Positions 48,966-58,700 of a stretch of 64,000 nt of DNA are shown piece by piece. Source of the stretch: Tubiluchus corallicola (Eukaryota > Priapulida > Priapulimorpha > Priapulimorphida > Tubiluchidae). The notes beneath the pieces were generated by a model that ran no database searches, was not told where the DNA came from, and worked only from the letters and a program-made list of their open reading frames with translations. Where the stretch lies: positions 67,501 to 131,500 of the forward strand of contig JAQGDQ010000286.1 in assembly GCA_030141605.1 (NCBI GenBank), given 5' to 3'. Position 1 is the first letter of the stretch. Each line of letters begins with the position of its first letter. The position numbers and the translations under genes were made by a program.

Positions 48966-51900
48966 ATGAATGTGGTTTCACTGATGGTTTTACTAGTACT
49001 GTGTGTCTTGGTTACTCTGGAAGGTACAAATGCAGGCAGTGAAATAGAAAATAACGAGGTAAACATGTACGTTAAAGCAAAGCCAATATTAAATTGTAGG
49101 TCAAAACAATCTACTTTTTAAAATATTGAAAAGAAACATACTATTTTTTCAAAAATGACTTACGTGAAAGAAGTATTGCCACACAAAGACAATTTCGCAA
49201 TTCGTGCTACTATTTTTTTGCTGTTACATGCATTCCGCCATTTGCTAGTTAGATGGGCACTAGCGCGTGCATTTCGGAAATGCATTGCACAAAAACAGGT
49301 GCTGTACCTCTCAGTTCAGATTTGCTAGTTTGTGACGAACTACACACGTTTGACAGCTCATGCGTGATCACAGTGGCAAATTTGAAATTTGAATTTTTAT
49401 CTTAAAATTTGCCTAGTTTTAGTACCACACACTGAATATCTTATAGTAGCACTGTATTTCAATTTTTGCTTTCACAAACACGTGCAACACGTTCCTGGAA
49501 TATTTTTGTCTTTGAAAATTATGTTAGTTTGTGATGTCATCAACAGTTGGGCTCGCTCGTCATTAATTAAGATTTTAATCTATTATTTAATTATAAGAAA
49601 CGCCTTTTGCAGTATTAATTGTGTTAAAAGGTATACTTTTTATCTTACTTGAAAATAGGCTAGGATGTGAAAAATCATCCTGTCTTTCTTTAATACAAAC
49701 CATTATTCGGTTTAACACTTTGTATTGCTAGTAAATTAAGAAAATTAATTATTAGCAGTTTGCTTGAGGTTTCCACAGAAATATTATTTCCTTTAAATGT
49801 GTTTATTTACATGCTCTTTTGCATAATGTATGTTACTGGCTATTCGTAAAGAAAACCAATACTTAAATAAATATGATAGCCAGCACTCAGTTAAGCAAAG
49901 ACTTGGTTTCATTCATGCACAAACACCTGCAACGTTTCGACACAGTTATTTGGGCTTTCAAAAAACAAATAGAAATTTGAATCCTCGATTAAATTTTGCT
50001 CTTTCTTTGCTCTTTATTACCTAAAACATGTCAGTCCATCTAAACATAACAGGAAATTAGTGCCAAAAATAACAAATTAACAAATAACAATAGCCAAAAG
50101 TCAATTTTACATAATTAAGAGCTATACACTGTACTGTCGTATTAACTAATACCTAGCTGTTATTTTAAACCAAATTTAAGTCTTTTAAAGCAATTAGAGG
50201 ACATACATACGTTGTTAGCCCCAAATCTTGAGCAATTGTAAACAGATAATGACAATATCTTATTAAATTATCATGACACGTCTTCACGGCCAAAATGACA
50301 TGACTTATCACGACTCATCAAAACTTGTCATGACACATCATGGCCAAAAATCGCCACAATGTGGCCAAAGCCGACAAAAAGCGAAAGCTGCTAAGTACGC
50401 TAATGCAAGATTTCCAGTATAACAGTTATAGTCATGTTCACTCGACAATCTACTTAAATAAAAATACAAGGTAAAAAATCAACAATGCGAGAAGTAAACA
50501 AAACAAACACCACACTGTAAACTTCCGTATCGCGTGATACGAAGATAAATATCTGTTGAAACATTTCTGAAACAATAACCTCTATATGTCTGCTTTCGCT
50601 AAAATAGTTTGAGTAAAGTTTATTTTTTCTTGTGGTTAAAGCTGCTTGCTGATTATTGTTTTTTATTGTGAGGCGTGAGGTAGCCACGATGGGCATGGCA
50701 AACTATCAAGACTTTATTTAATAAGCAACACATTTATTTAACAACAAACACAACACGATAAATATAAGAGGATAGTAATGCCAGCCCTCTGTCTTCAAGT
50801 CAGTTCCTAATTTCCCTCGAGGTGCGGGCCTTATAAGGATTACATCATCAATCTTTACTTCTGTCAGCCAGTGGAACATCAGTTGGTCACGTGATGTCAT
50901 ACCTAACTAGGCTTCTGTCCACGTCGATAATTTAAGCTTGCATCGTCAAACATTTAATCTTGAATTATTAATTTAATAATTTAATCATCAATTTAATCTA
51001 AATCATTATTTAACACAGCTTTCCTTTACACTTTTCTTATAAATGAGAATTCGTTTTTCTCTAGTCTAGGACAAACACAACTTGTTGTCCAAGCGGAGGA
51101 ATGTTCTACAACGGACACTGTTACCACTTTTTCGAAACTCCAAAAATACACTGGTGGAAAGCTAGAATGTGGTGCAAAACGCTAGGTGGTGACCTGCCAT
51201 CTGTAACGACTCCTGCTGAACATAATTTTTTGACCAAGCACGTTAAAGCCAGACCTGGCAAGTTATTTGGTTCAAGTTTTGCTGTGTTGCGTGTGATATG
51301 TGTTACTGCTATGTTAAATTTAGATGTATTTTCTGTCTCCTTGGTGTTTTTACGATGCGTTGTATGTTTGCGGATAGCCTGGCAAAGTGAAGCAGTTATT
51401 GTATCAATACTAGCACAAAACCCCTTAAATTTTGTAAATCAAAGCTTAGATTAAATAATAATTAGCGTGGATACTCAAATTTTGTTAAACTTTCAAATCT
51501 AAGTGCGGCTTCATGAATCTACTAAGATTGGCAACGGCGCCTTTTTGTCACATGCGCGTGGCCGACAGATAGAAGGCAGTACCGTGATAACCATGATCAT
51601 GAACTGTTAGTTTCTAGCGTCATATGACGTAGAGCCCATTTTCGTGACAGCACGCGTATAAGCAGTACCGTAACACTTACGCTTGACGTGCAAGGGAAGG
51701 TGGCTGTTATTGCACAAACTGTGGTTAGTTTCTGACGTAAGCAATAGCTGTGTTCGGTTGCCGGTAATTAACTTTCTAAGCTAATTATTCAACTATAAGA
51801 TACAATTGCTAACTTTTATAGGCAAGAAAATTTATACTTTGTACAGTAAATTAAAATGAGATGGAGTCCAGACAATCATCTGGTCTTCTTTGAAATACAG

Positions 51901-52280
51901 TAGCAGTTAAAGAGAGTATGTAATAGTCACGTGTTGTGCTTGGGACACATGTAATGTGGATATTCGGTACCCAGAGAGTACGACTTCTTTTAAGGATAAA
52001 ATTCCAACTAATCGTTGATTCTGTTTAATAATGAAGTGACCTTGACCTTTATTTAGAAATGTATGATCCCTGGCTTGGTGGAACAGATCAACACAAAGAA
52101 GATAACTGGATCTGGATTTCCAATGGTCAGCCGTTCATATACACCAATTGGGCAGGGAATACTCCTGACAACGTGCAAGGAAATGAACACTGTTTACATT
52201 TGCATATGACACCTTACCAATGGAATGATATCAATTGTGTCACACAGCTTTCATTCATTTGTAAATCCATTGCAGATTAA
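48966..52280 (+). CDS. Secreted C-type lectin, copy 2 (three exons)
   Basis: Exons 48966-49058, 51065-51269 and 52057-52280 mirror copy 1 exactly in length and phase and give 173 residues. The signal peptide differs from copy 1 by an A-to-V change in the core and E-T-E to E-I-E just after cleavage. The lectin domain keeps CCPSGG, HWWKARMWCK, NWIWISNG, NTPDN, QWNDINC and FICK. Substitutions cluster near the ligand face and exposed loops: RFYITPKL to HFFETPKI, KRLGA to KTLGG, NGQG to NVQG, LQLHKGS to LHLHMTP, VEL to TQL. Both copies look intact, so both may be expressed, with diverged ligand range. Confidence 0.85.
49072..49693 (+). mobile_element. R1 TTAA-bounded repeat in intron 1 of lectin copy 2
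   Basis: Bounded by TTAA at 49072-49075 and 49690-49693. It is the duplicate of the copy at 44050. Confidence 0.8.
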
Positions 52281-52616
52281 TTTGAAGTTTTAAAGTCTGA
52301 AAAATGTTAGTTTGATGTAATTAATTAATTGGTTAATTAGAATGATTTGATTTTTTATTAGTTTTTAAATTTGCTTATTTGTTACATTTTCATTTTGCTA
52401 CATATTTGCAGATTAAAAAAACATTAATGCAATAAGACATGAACTGATATAGCAGATAGTATATTTTGTACAAAGTTTGCAATTCCTCACGCAGAATAAA
52501 TTAGTTCGTAAACCGGATTATGATTAATTAATGTTAGGGTTGGGCTAGAGATAGGGTTAGATTTGGGGTTAGAATTTTAGACTCTGTCCGACTTTTAGAC
52601 TATAGTCCACCTCTAA

Positions 52617-53048
52617 CTCCGACTCCAAAAATTTTAGAAGATCAAACACCGAATCCTAAAATTCTAGAAAATCCAGCGACTCCTAAAATTTTAGAAGATC
52701 CAGCTCCGACTCCTAAAATTTTAGAAGATCCAGCTCCGACTCCTAAAAATTTAGAAGATCAAACTCCGGCTGCAAAAATTTTAAATGATTCAATAGCAGC
52801 TCCAAAAATCTTAAAAGATCCAATTTCGACTTCTAGAATTTTAGAAGTTCCAACTCCGACTCCAGAAATTTTAGAAAATCCAACTCCGACGCATAAAATT
52901 TTAGAAGATCTAACTCTGACTCCAAAAATTTTAAAAGATCCAATTTCGACTCCTAAAATTTTAGAAGACCAAACTTTGACTCCTAAAATTTTAGAAGATT
53001 TAAATTCGACTCCTAAAATTTTAGAAGATCCAACTCCTGACTCCAACT
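52617..53048. repeat. 30-bp minisatellite (GACTCCTAAAATTTTAGAAG)
   Basis: About 14 units of ACTCCGACTCCTAAAATTTT plus AGAAGATCCA, with AAATTTT palindromic cores. The minus strand reads as a ten-residue repeat around SSKILGVEVG, because 30 is a multiple of three. Two units of the same repeat close duplication unit 1 at about 47255-47311. Confidence 0.95.
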
Positions 53049-53465
53049 TCTGCCCTTAAGCAATAATTTGTAGTATTCTCAATATAAAGCTATAGTGGCA
53101 TTTAATCACTACTTCTTATGCTCAAACAACAGTCTAGCTGCATAGACACCAATATGAAAGCATCCCAAAATGTTATTCTTCAATGTGTTAAAATTTTATA
53201 TTTCACTGACTCTAACACCGACTTATTTAACAATAAGTGCACACCCGAATCCCGACTCTGACTCCAAAACCCTAATTTTTGACAACTCTGACTCCTTTCG
53301 CAGTAAATTTACTGTCGACTCCAACCACAACTGCACAGCTCTGCAAATGACAGAAATGGATATATATATAGTAAGGTCAATTTGTCGAGTTACAAATAAA
53401 AAATTGCCTTGTCTATATAGTGGAATTAGTCTATGCCGGATTGTGAAAAAATGTTTATTATGATT
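53049..53465. other. Noncoding spacer
   Basis: More diverged relatives of the ACTCYGACTCC repeat appear at about 53245-53300. No gene supported. Confidence 0.5.
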
Positions 53466-53885
53466 TAAAAGCATGAAATGTTGCACAGCACTAGAGTTCA
53501 TTAAAGTGATTAATTTTGACTGCGAAGTCAATCGAAATTCGTCCAAAATGGTCGCAAATTTCAAGATGGCTAACACTATGACTGTTGTTAGTTCATAAAG
53601 GCTATAAGCTAGTTATCAGAATAGACAGATTAAATGATTTTGGTGTCTAAGTATAGGTTTGGTTCCAAGGTCAAGGAATCCGTATCTGATGTTTAAATGC
53701 ACCTGTAATATCCCTTCTAAATGGGGGCAAAGATGGCTGCAAATGTTGCACCAAATGATGGAACTGCTCGTTTTGCCTTAAAACTACCAAATGTTGCATA
53801 ATGCTAAAACCCATCTGGCTGATTAATTTTGAATATAGAGCCATCGAAAATTATCAAATACAGTCACAAGATTTCAAGATGGTCG
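53466..53885. repeat. Diverged direct repeat of about 110 bp
   Basis: 53470-53575 and 53768-53885 share AAATGTTGCA, TGATTAATTTTGA, CATCGAAA-like and ATTTCAAGATGG blocks in the same order. Origin unknown. Confidence 0.55.
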
Positions 53886-53894
53886 ACAAGATAC

Positions 53895-54140
53895 AAAACA
53901 AAACAACAACAAAACCCACTCCAGCATGAGCGCTTGTGTCATCTCCATGCAAAAATATTTTATACTTGTTATCTAGGGAATAAATCTCTGTTGATTTCAC
54001 ATTTGTATTTCTTATAATGCCTAAAACGCCAATCCATATTTGTCTACATCTTTTAAAAGATTTGTTTCCTTCAATTTTGTTCTAAAGCCTCGAACATTGA
54101 GTGTTCCAATTCTTATTATATCAGCATTATGATGACCCAT
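53895..54140 (-). pseudogene. LINE endonuclease fragment, decayed
   Basis: On the minus strand the sequence reads IRIGTLNVRGFRTKL (about 54114 down to 54070), then KDVDKYGLAF with a stop, an ALQE-like stretch with stops, and after a frameshift DDTSAHAGVGF (about 53930). The I-GTLNVRG opening and the H-AGVGF segment are the usual N-terminal motifs of the apurinic-type endonuclease of non-LTR retrotransposons. Stops and a frameshift show it is dead, and no reverse transcriptase follows. Confidence 0.65.
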
Positions 54141-54847
54141 GTGTTGTTCGTTCTTCTAATTCTACTGCTATAACTAAGCATAAAACTACAACAAGAATCC
54201 TTGCTGATGCTACCAAAACTACCATTACTGCGCGCTTGAATCATTGCAGAGAGCACAGATGCCCAGCCATACGAGCAGGCGAGCATTTAAGACAAAATAG
54301 TTTAATTTAGATAACTGTTGCCAATTCATGAGGTCTATATCTTATAGGAATTGTGAACAAGGTCTACCAGTTTTGTCCACTAACACGTATGTACAGTTAC
54401 AGTGTAATGAGGTTATGTTTGAATGCTTGTATGGCTTCTGGAATGAATATGACACCTACAGTATTATATAATGCATTACGCACATTTATATACTCTGCTT
54501 GTTGTCTGAAACAGGCAAATACGTTAGGTAAATAACTTTCCACGAAAATCGTAAATTCCGTAGGCCCTTAATCACCTTAAAAAAGACTTAATGAGCTTTA
54601 ACACTGTACAAAGTTTCATGCTTTTATATCAAACTGAGCATTTTGCACCATTCTGGTAGACTATGTACCCATTCATTTTTGTCAATTGGCAGCCATCGTT
54701 TTCACGTCATAATTAGTTCCTTTGCAGTGGTCAAATTTCCACCTAATTTTGGATACATTATTCTCTGGATCAGAAATACTACAAGAAAACACCAAAATAC
54801 GTTTTCTTGCAGTTTTGAGTGGTAGGGCTATTTCTTCATGATTCAGC
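54141..54847. other. Noncoding spacer
   Basis: No gene recognised. Open frames of 60-69 codons have no family signal. Confidence 0.5.
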
Positions 54848-55310
54848 GTACACCACTTTTCTGTAGATTAAGCATACAGCACTTTTCTGTAGATTAAGCA
54901 TGCACTACTTTTCTGTAGATTAAGCATACACCACGTTTCTGTATATTAAGTATAGACCACTTTACTATAGATTAAGCATAAACCGCCCCTCTGTACATTA
55001 AGCATACACCACGTTTCTGTATATTAAGTATAGAACACTTTACTGTAGACTAAGCATACACCGCCCCTCTGTAGATTAAGCATACACCACGTTGCTGTAT
55101 ATTAAGCATACACCACTTTTTTGTAGACTAAGTATACACCACTTTACTGTAGAGTTAGCGTACACCACTTTTCTGTAGATTAAGCATGTACCACTTTTTT
55201 GTAGATTAAGCATACACCACTTTTCTGTAGATTAAGCATACACCACTTTACTGTAGACTAACCATACACCACTTTTCTGTAGATTAAGCATACACCACTT
55301 TTCTGCATAT
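54848..55310. repeat. 26-bp minisatellite (TACACCACTTTTCTGTAGAT)
   Basis: About 17-18 units of CACCACTTTTCTGTAGATTA plus AGCATA, with variants CGTTTCTGTATATTAAGTA and CGCCCCTCTGTA recurring in the same order (higher-order duplication). It runs straight into the assembly gap at the BEL/Pao left edge. Confidence 0.95.
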
Positions 55311-55316
55311 NNNNNN
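55311..55316. other. Assembly gap (six N)
   Basis: Six unresolved bases between the minisatellite and the 5' LTR. The 3' LTR begins TGTCGTTGTG; the readable 5' LTR begins GTTGTG, so four of the missing bases should be TGTC if the gap size is true. Confidence 0.95.
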
Positions 55317-55639
55317 GTTGTGAACGACCGAAGATTTTGTCTGTAGTGCTTAGGCTCGGACATGGAGTTCGTCAAGCCGCGATAATCTTATTCAATCATT
55401 TAATCTGTACTATTGTTACTTAAGTGTAGACTTTACCTCAACTGGTCTTCGTTGCTGTAAAGTATGCATTGCCACTAATAGATGGCAGCACTATTGAATT
55501 GTGGTCTAATTTGTATTAGCGTGCAAAAGTACTCAGTGTGTGAAGCAGGACTGCATGGCTGCAGTAATGTGAAAGCTGTAGATGTAATAAATAAACGTTT
55601 AAAGTATAATCAACGGTTATACCTTTTGTCAACACGACA
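55313..55639 (+). repeat. 5' LTR
   Basis: Readable from 55317 to 55639; ends ACACGACA. Overlapping AATAAA signals lie at 55586-55595. By comparison with the 3' LTR the first four bases lie in the N gap, giving 327 bp and TGTCGT...ACGACA ends. Confidence 0.93.
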
Positions 55640-55643
55640 AAAT

Positions 55644-55661
55644 TGGTAGCAGAGAGTAGTT
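55644..55661 (+). other. Primer-binding site candidate
   Basis: TGGTAGCAGAGAGTAGTT lies four bases after the LTR end and starts with TGG, the complement of a tRNA CCA end. The tRNA was not identified. Confidence 0.6.
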
Positions 55662-55786
55662 TTTGCTAATCAGTGGGCGACGATACTCGTATGCAGTCTA
55701 CGTTTACCAAGAAAGAGCGATTGTCTACTCGCTAGGACGTCTGCCTACCGGTAAATAATTTTCGAACATTTTCGTAATGACTAATT

Positions 55787-58700
55787 ATGGCTAAAGATAA
55801 CAAATGCATAAATTGTCGTCAACGTGTTGCAAGTGGGTTGATATGTGACAGCTGTGAACGTTGGTGGTGCATAAACTGTTTAAACCTAAAGCAAGATCAT
55901 GTACTAACAGAGAAACTTTATGAGGCATTAAGTCAGCTGGGCGAATTTCAATGGGCATGCGAGAAATGTTGCGACAATAATTTACTAATTCAGCTGGTGA
56001 AATCGGGAACGTTTACTACAAAGCAGTTGTCCGAATTCGGTTGCAATGGTGACGTCATCAATGTAATTAAAGCTACGAAACCAGTTGATAAGGTCGAAGT
56101 AATGTCTGCCGAAAATCAAACGGAAGCCACTTCGCTGCCAACGCAGCAAAATACTGCATCCAGGGGTCAAGTATTGCTGAATGAAACTATGTCACAGGTA
56201 AATCAGCCAGCGCAGGGCGGATCGCTGTCACAACAAGACGCAACACTTGCAATGATGCAAATGTTTCTACAATCGCAGCAACAGATGTTCCAAACGCTTC
56301 AAGAAGAACGAGAACGCGAACGAAAAGAACGCAAAGAAGAACTACAGTTAATCCTAGAGTCGGTGAAAAAGCAACCCGTCAGCAGTCCGCCACCGGATAT
56401 GTCATCAGATTCTACTACGAATTTTACAACCGCGAGGCTCCCGAAGATCGAACTAGCAAAATTTAACGGCAACGCCTTACAATGGAACAATTTCTGGGAA
56501 TCATTCAACATCAACGTTGACAGCAGACAACTCAACAACAAACAGAAATTAGACTATCTACATCGAGTTTTAGAAGGACCAGCGTATGACAAAATTAAAG
56601 GGTTGGGAATGGAAGGCGACAAGTACAGTGAAGCAGTCACTATTTTGAAGAATTTTTACGGCAATCCCGGTTTTCAACAGAAAGCGCATAGGGAGTCCCT
56701 GAAAGCAGTTCCGCACGTGAAAGAAAACCTGAGTAACCTTGAACAATTTACCGATGAAATACGCTCAGTTACTATATCGCTCAAACGTCAAGGCATTACA
56801 AATCAAGCCCTCGACAGTCACGTGACGGAGTTAGTAGAAAAACTACCTAAATATCTGACGGAAGAAATGAATAGATTTCGGCTGTATCAAGGCAAAAAGA
56901 GAGATGTAGTAAAGATGGAAGAATTAATTTCATTTTTGGAAGACTACCAAGAAGTAAATTTACATCGAACCAATGAAGGACAAGTTAAGAAAACACAGTT
57001 ACGGAACCAGGGTTCTGGAACAGAAAAAGCTATCCCTACTGCAAATTTTATTCAGAATGTTTCCAGAAATAAACTGAGATGCGCCTTTTGTGAAAAAGAC
57101 AATCACTACAGTGACGAATGCAAGAAGGTGGTAGATCCAAAAAAACGCAAGGAAATAATAGCCAATGCTAAAAGATGCTACAAATGTTTGAGTACCCGGC
57201 ACTTAATGAAAGACTGCAACAGACAGAAGCCATGTTTCCACTGCAAAAGTACCAGTCACAACTCAGCGCTCTGCGAGAAACGAGAGAAGATTTTATCTCC
57301 CCAACATTTATCTGTACAGACAGAACCAAGCGTCACTGAAACCATAGTTAAGCAGAATGATTTCCACGTCACCTATCCAGCAGAGGAAGGCATTGTGATG
57401 CCAGCGTTTCCATGCACAGCAGTGAATCCGCAAACTGAAGAGGCTCGTGAAGTTTTTGTCTACGTTGATGGTGGAGCCAAACATTCAAGTATCAGCGACG
57501 AAGCAGCTTCTAGACTTAATTTGTTACGCACAGGAAGATACAAGCTAGAAACATCACGCTTCAACACAGATGTAATAGAGGCAGTACACTCGAGTAAAGT
57601 GAAGTTCATTCTAAAGGGGTCTAAAGATTTTAGCCTGCAAATTCAAGCTTATACAATTCCAAAGCTAGCGCCTCCATTCCAAGTAGAGCCAATTCGACTA
57701 GACGCACAAGCTTTGGAAAAAGTTCGGCAGCTACGACTATTGAACTTGCCACCACGAAGCAACACTCAGAGAAGAATTGATGTCATCATTGGACAAGATT
57801 TCATCAACCGCATTATGGGACCAATGATTCCAGCTACCCATATTCAGAATGATTTGTTTGCTCATCGCAGTCCATTGGGAGATTTTCTAGCCGGAAATGC
57901 TACGATACCGGAAATGAATTACGATTCTAGCACTCGACCAGTTGTCGCGCCTAATTTATTTTGCTATTCTGCTATAGAAGATGTTGCAGACTCGACACAG
58001 TTAGAACAAGTAGGAATAAACAAGCAGTCTGAATTATCAGAGAAGGATAAAGAAGTTATCCAGAAATTTAGAGAAACAATTGAATTCAAGCATGGACGTT
58101 ATAAAGTTGGTTTTCCATGGAAACATCCTATACAGCATTTGGTTTCGAACTATCACGTAGCAAAGAAAAGACTTGAGTCTACACTAAAGATGTTAGCTCC
58201 TAATGGATCACCAACACGTCACTACGCTACGTACAATGAAACTATCAACAACCAGCTTCATCAAGGAATAATTGAGTCAGTTACTCAGCCTACAACAGAA
58301 CGACGCTTTATACACTACATAGCACATTTTCCAGTGATAAACGAAAATCGTACTTCTACTCAAGTTCGCATCGTGTACGACGCTAGTGACAAGAACAAAG
58401 CTGATGGTAAAAGCTTGAACGACCTAATACACGCTGGACCATGTCTACTTACTAACCTGGTTGGAATTTTACTACGTTTTCGCCTGTTTGAAATTGTCAT
58501 GGTAGCGGACATTGAAAAAGCGTTCCATCAAGTTTCTCTAATGGAAGCAGACAGAGATACTGTCAGATTTCTATGGCTGAAAGATCCATCACAGCCTGAC
58601 ACAGTGGACAACATCAAGGTATATCGCTTTACCAGACTCCCATTTGGTGTCAATGCGTCTCCATTTTTACTACTAGCTACGATACTACATCACTTACAGC

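Larger units (their letters stand above)
47316..52676 (+). repeat. Segmental tandem duplication, unit 2
   Basis: Collinear with unit 1 at 42189-47315. The right edge is set where homology enters the 30-bp minisatellite. The last few hundred bases include an extra segment at about 52522-52610 that unit 1 lacks. Confidence 0.9.

Noticed and set aside
54848-55310. Regularly spaced repeats resembling a CRISPR array
   Set aside because: The 26-bp units are contiguous with no unique spacers, and the genome is eukaryotic. It is a minisatellite. The arrays at 17357 and 37800 were rejected for the same reason.
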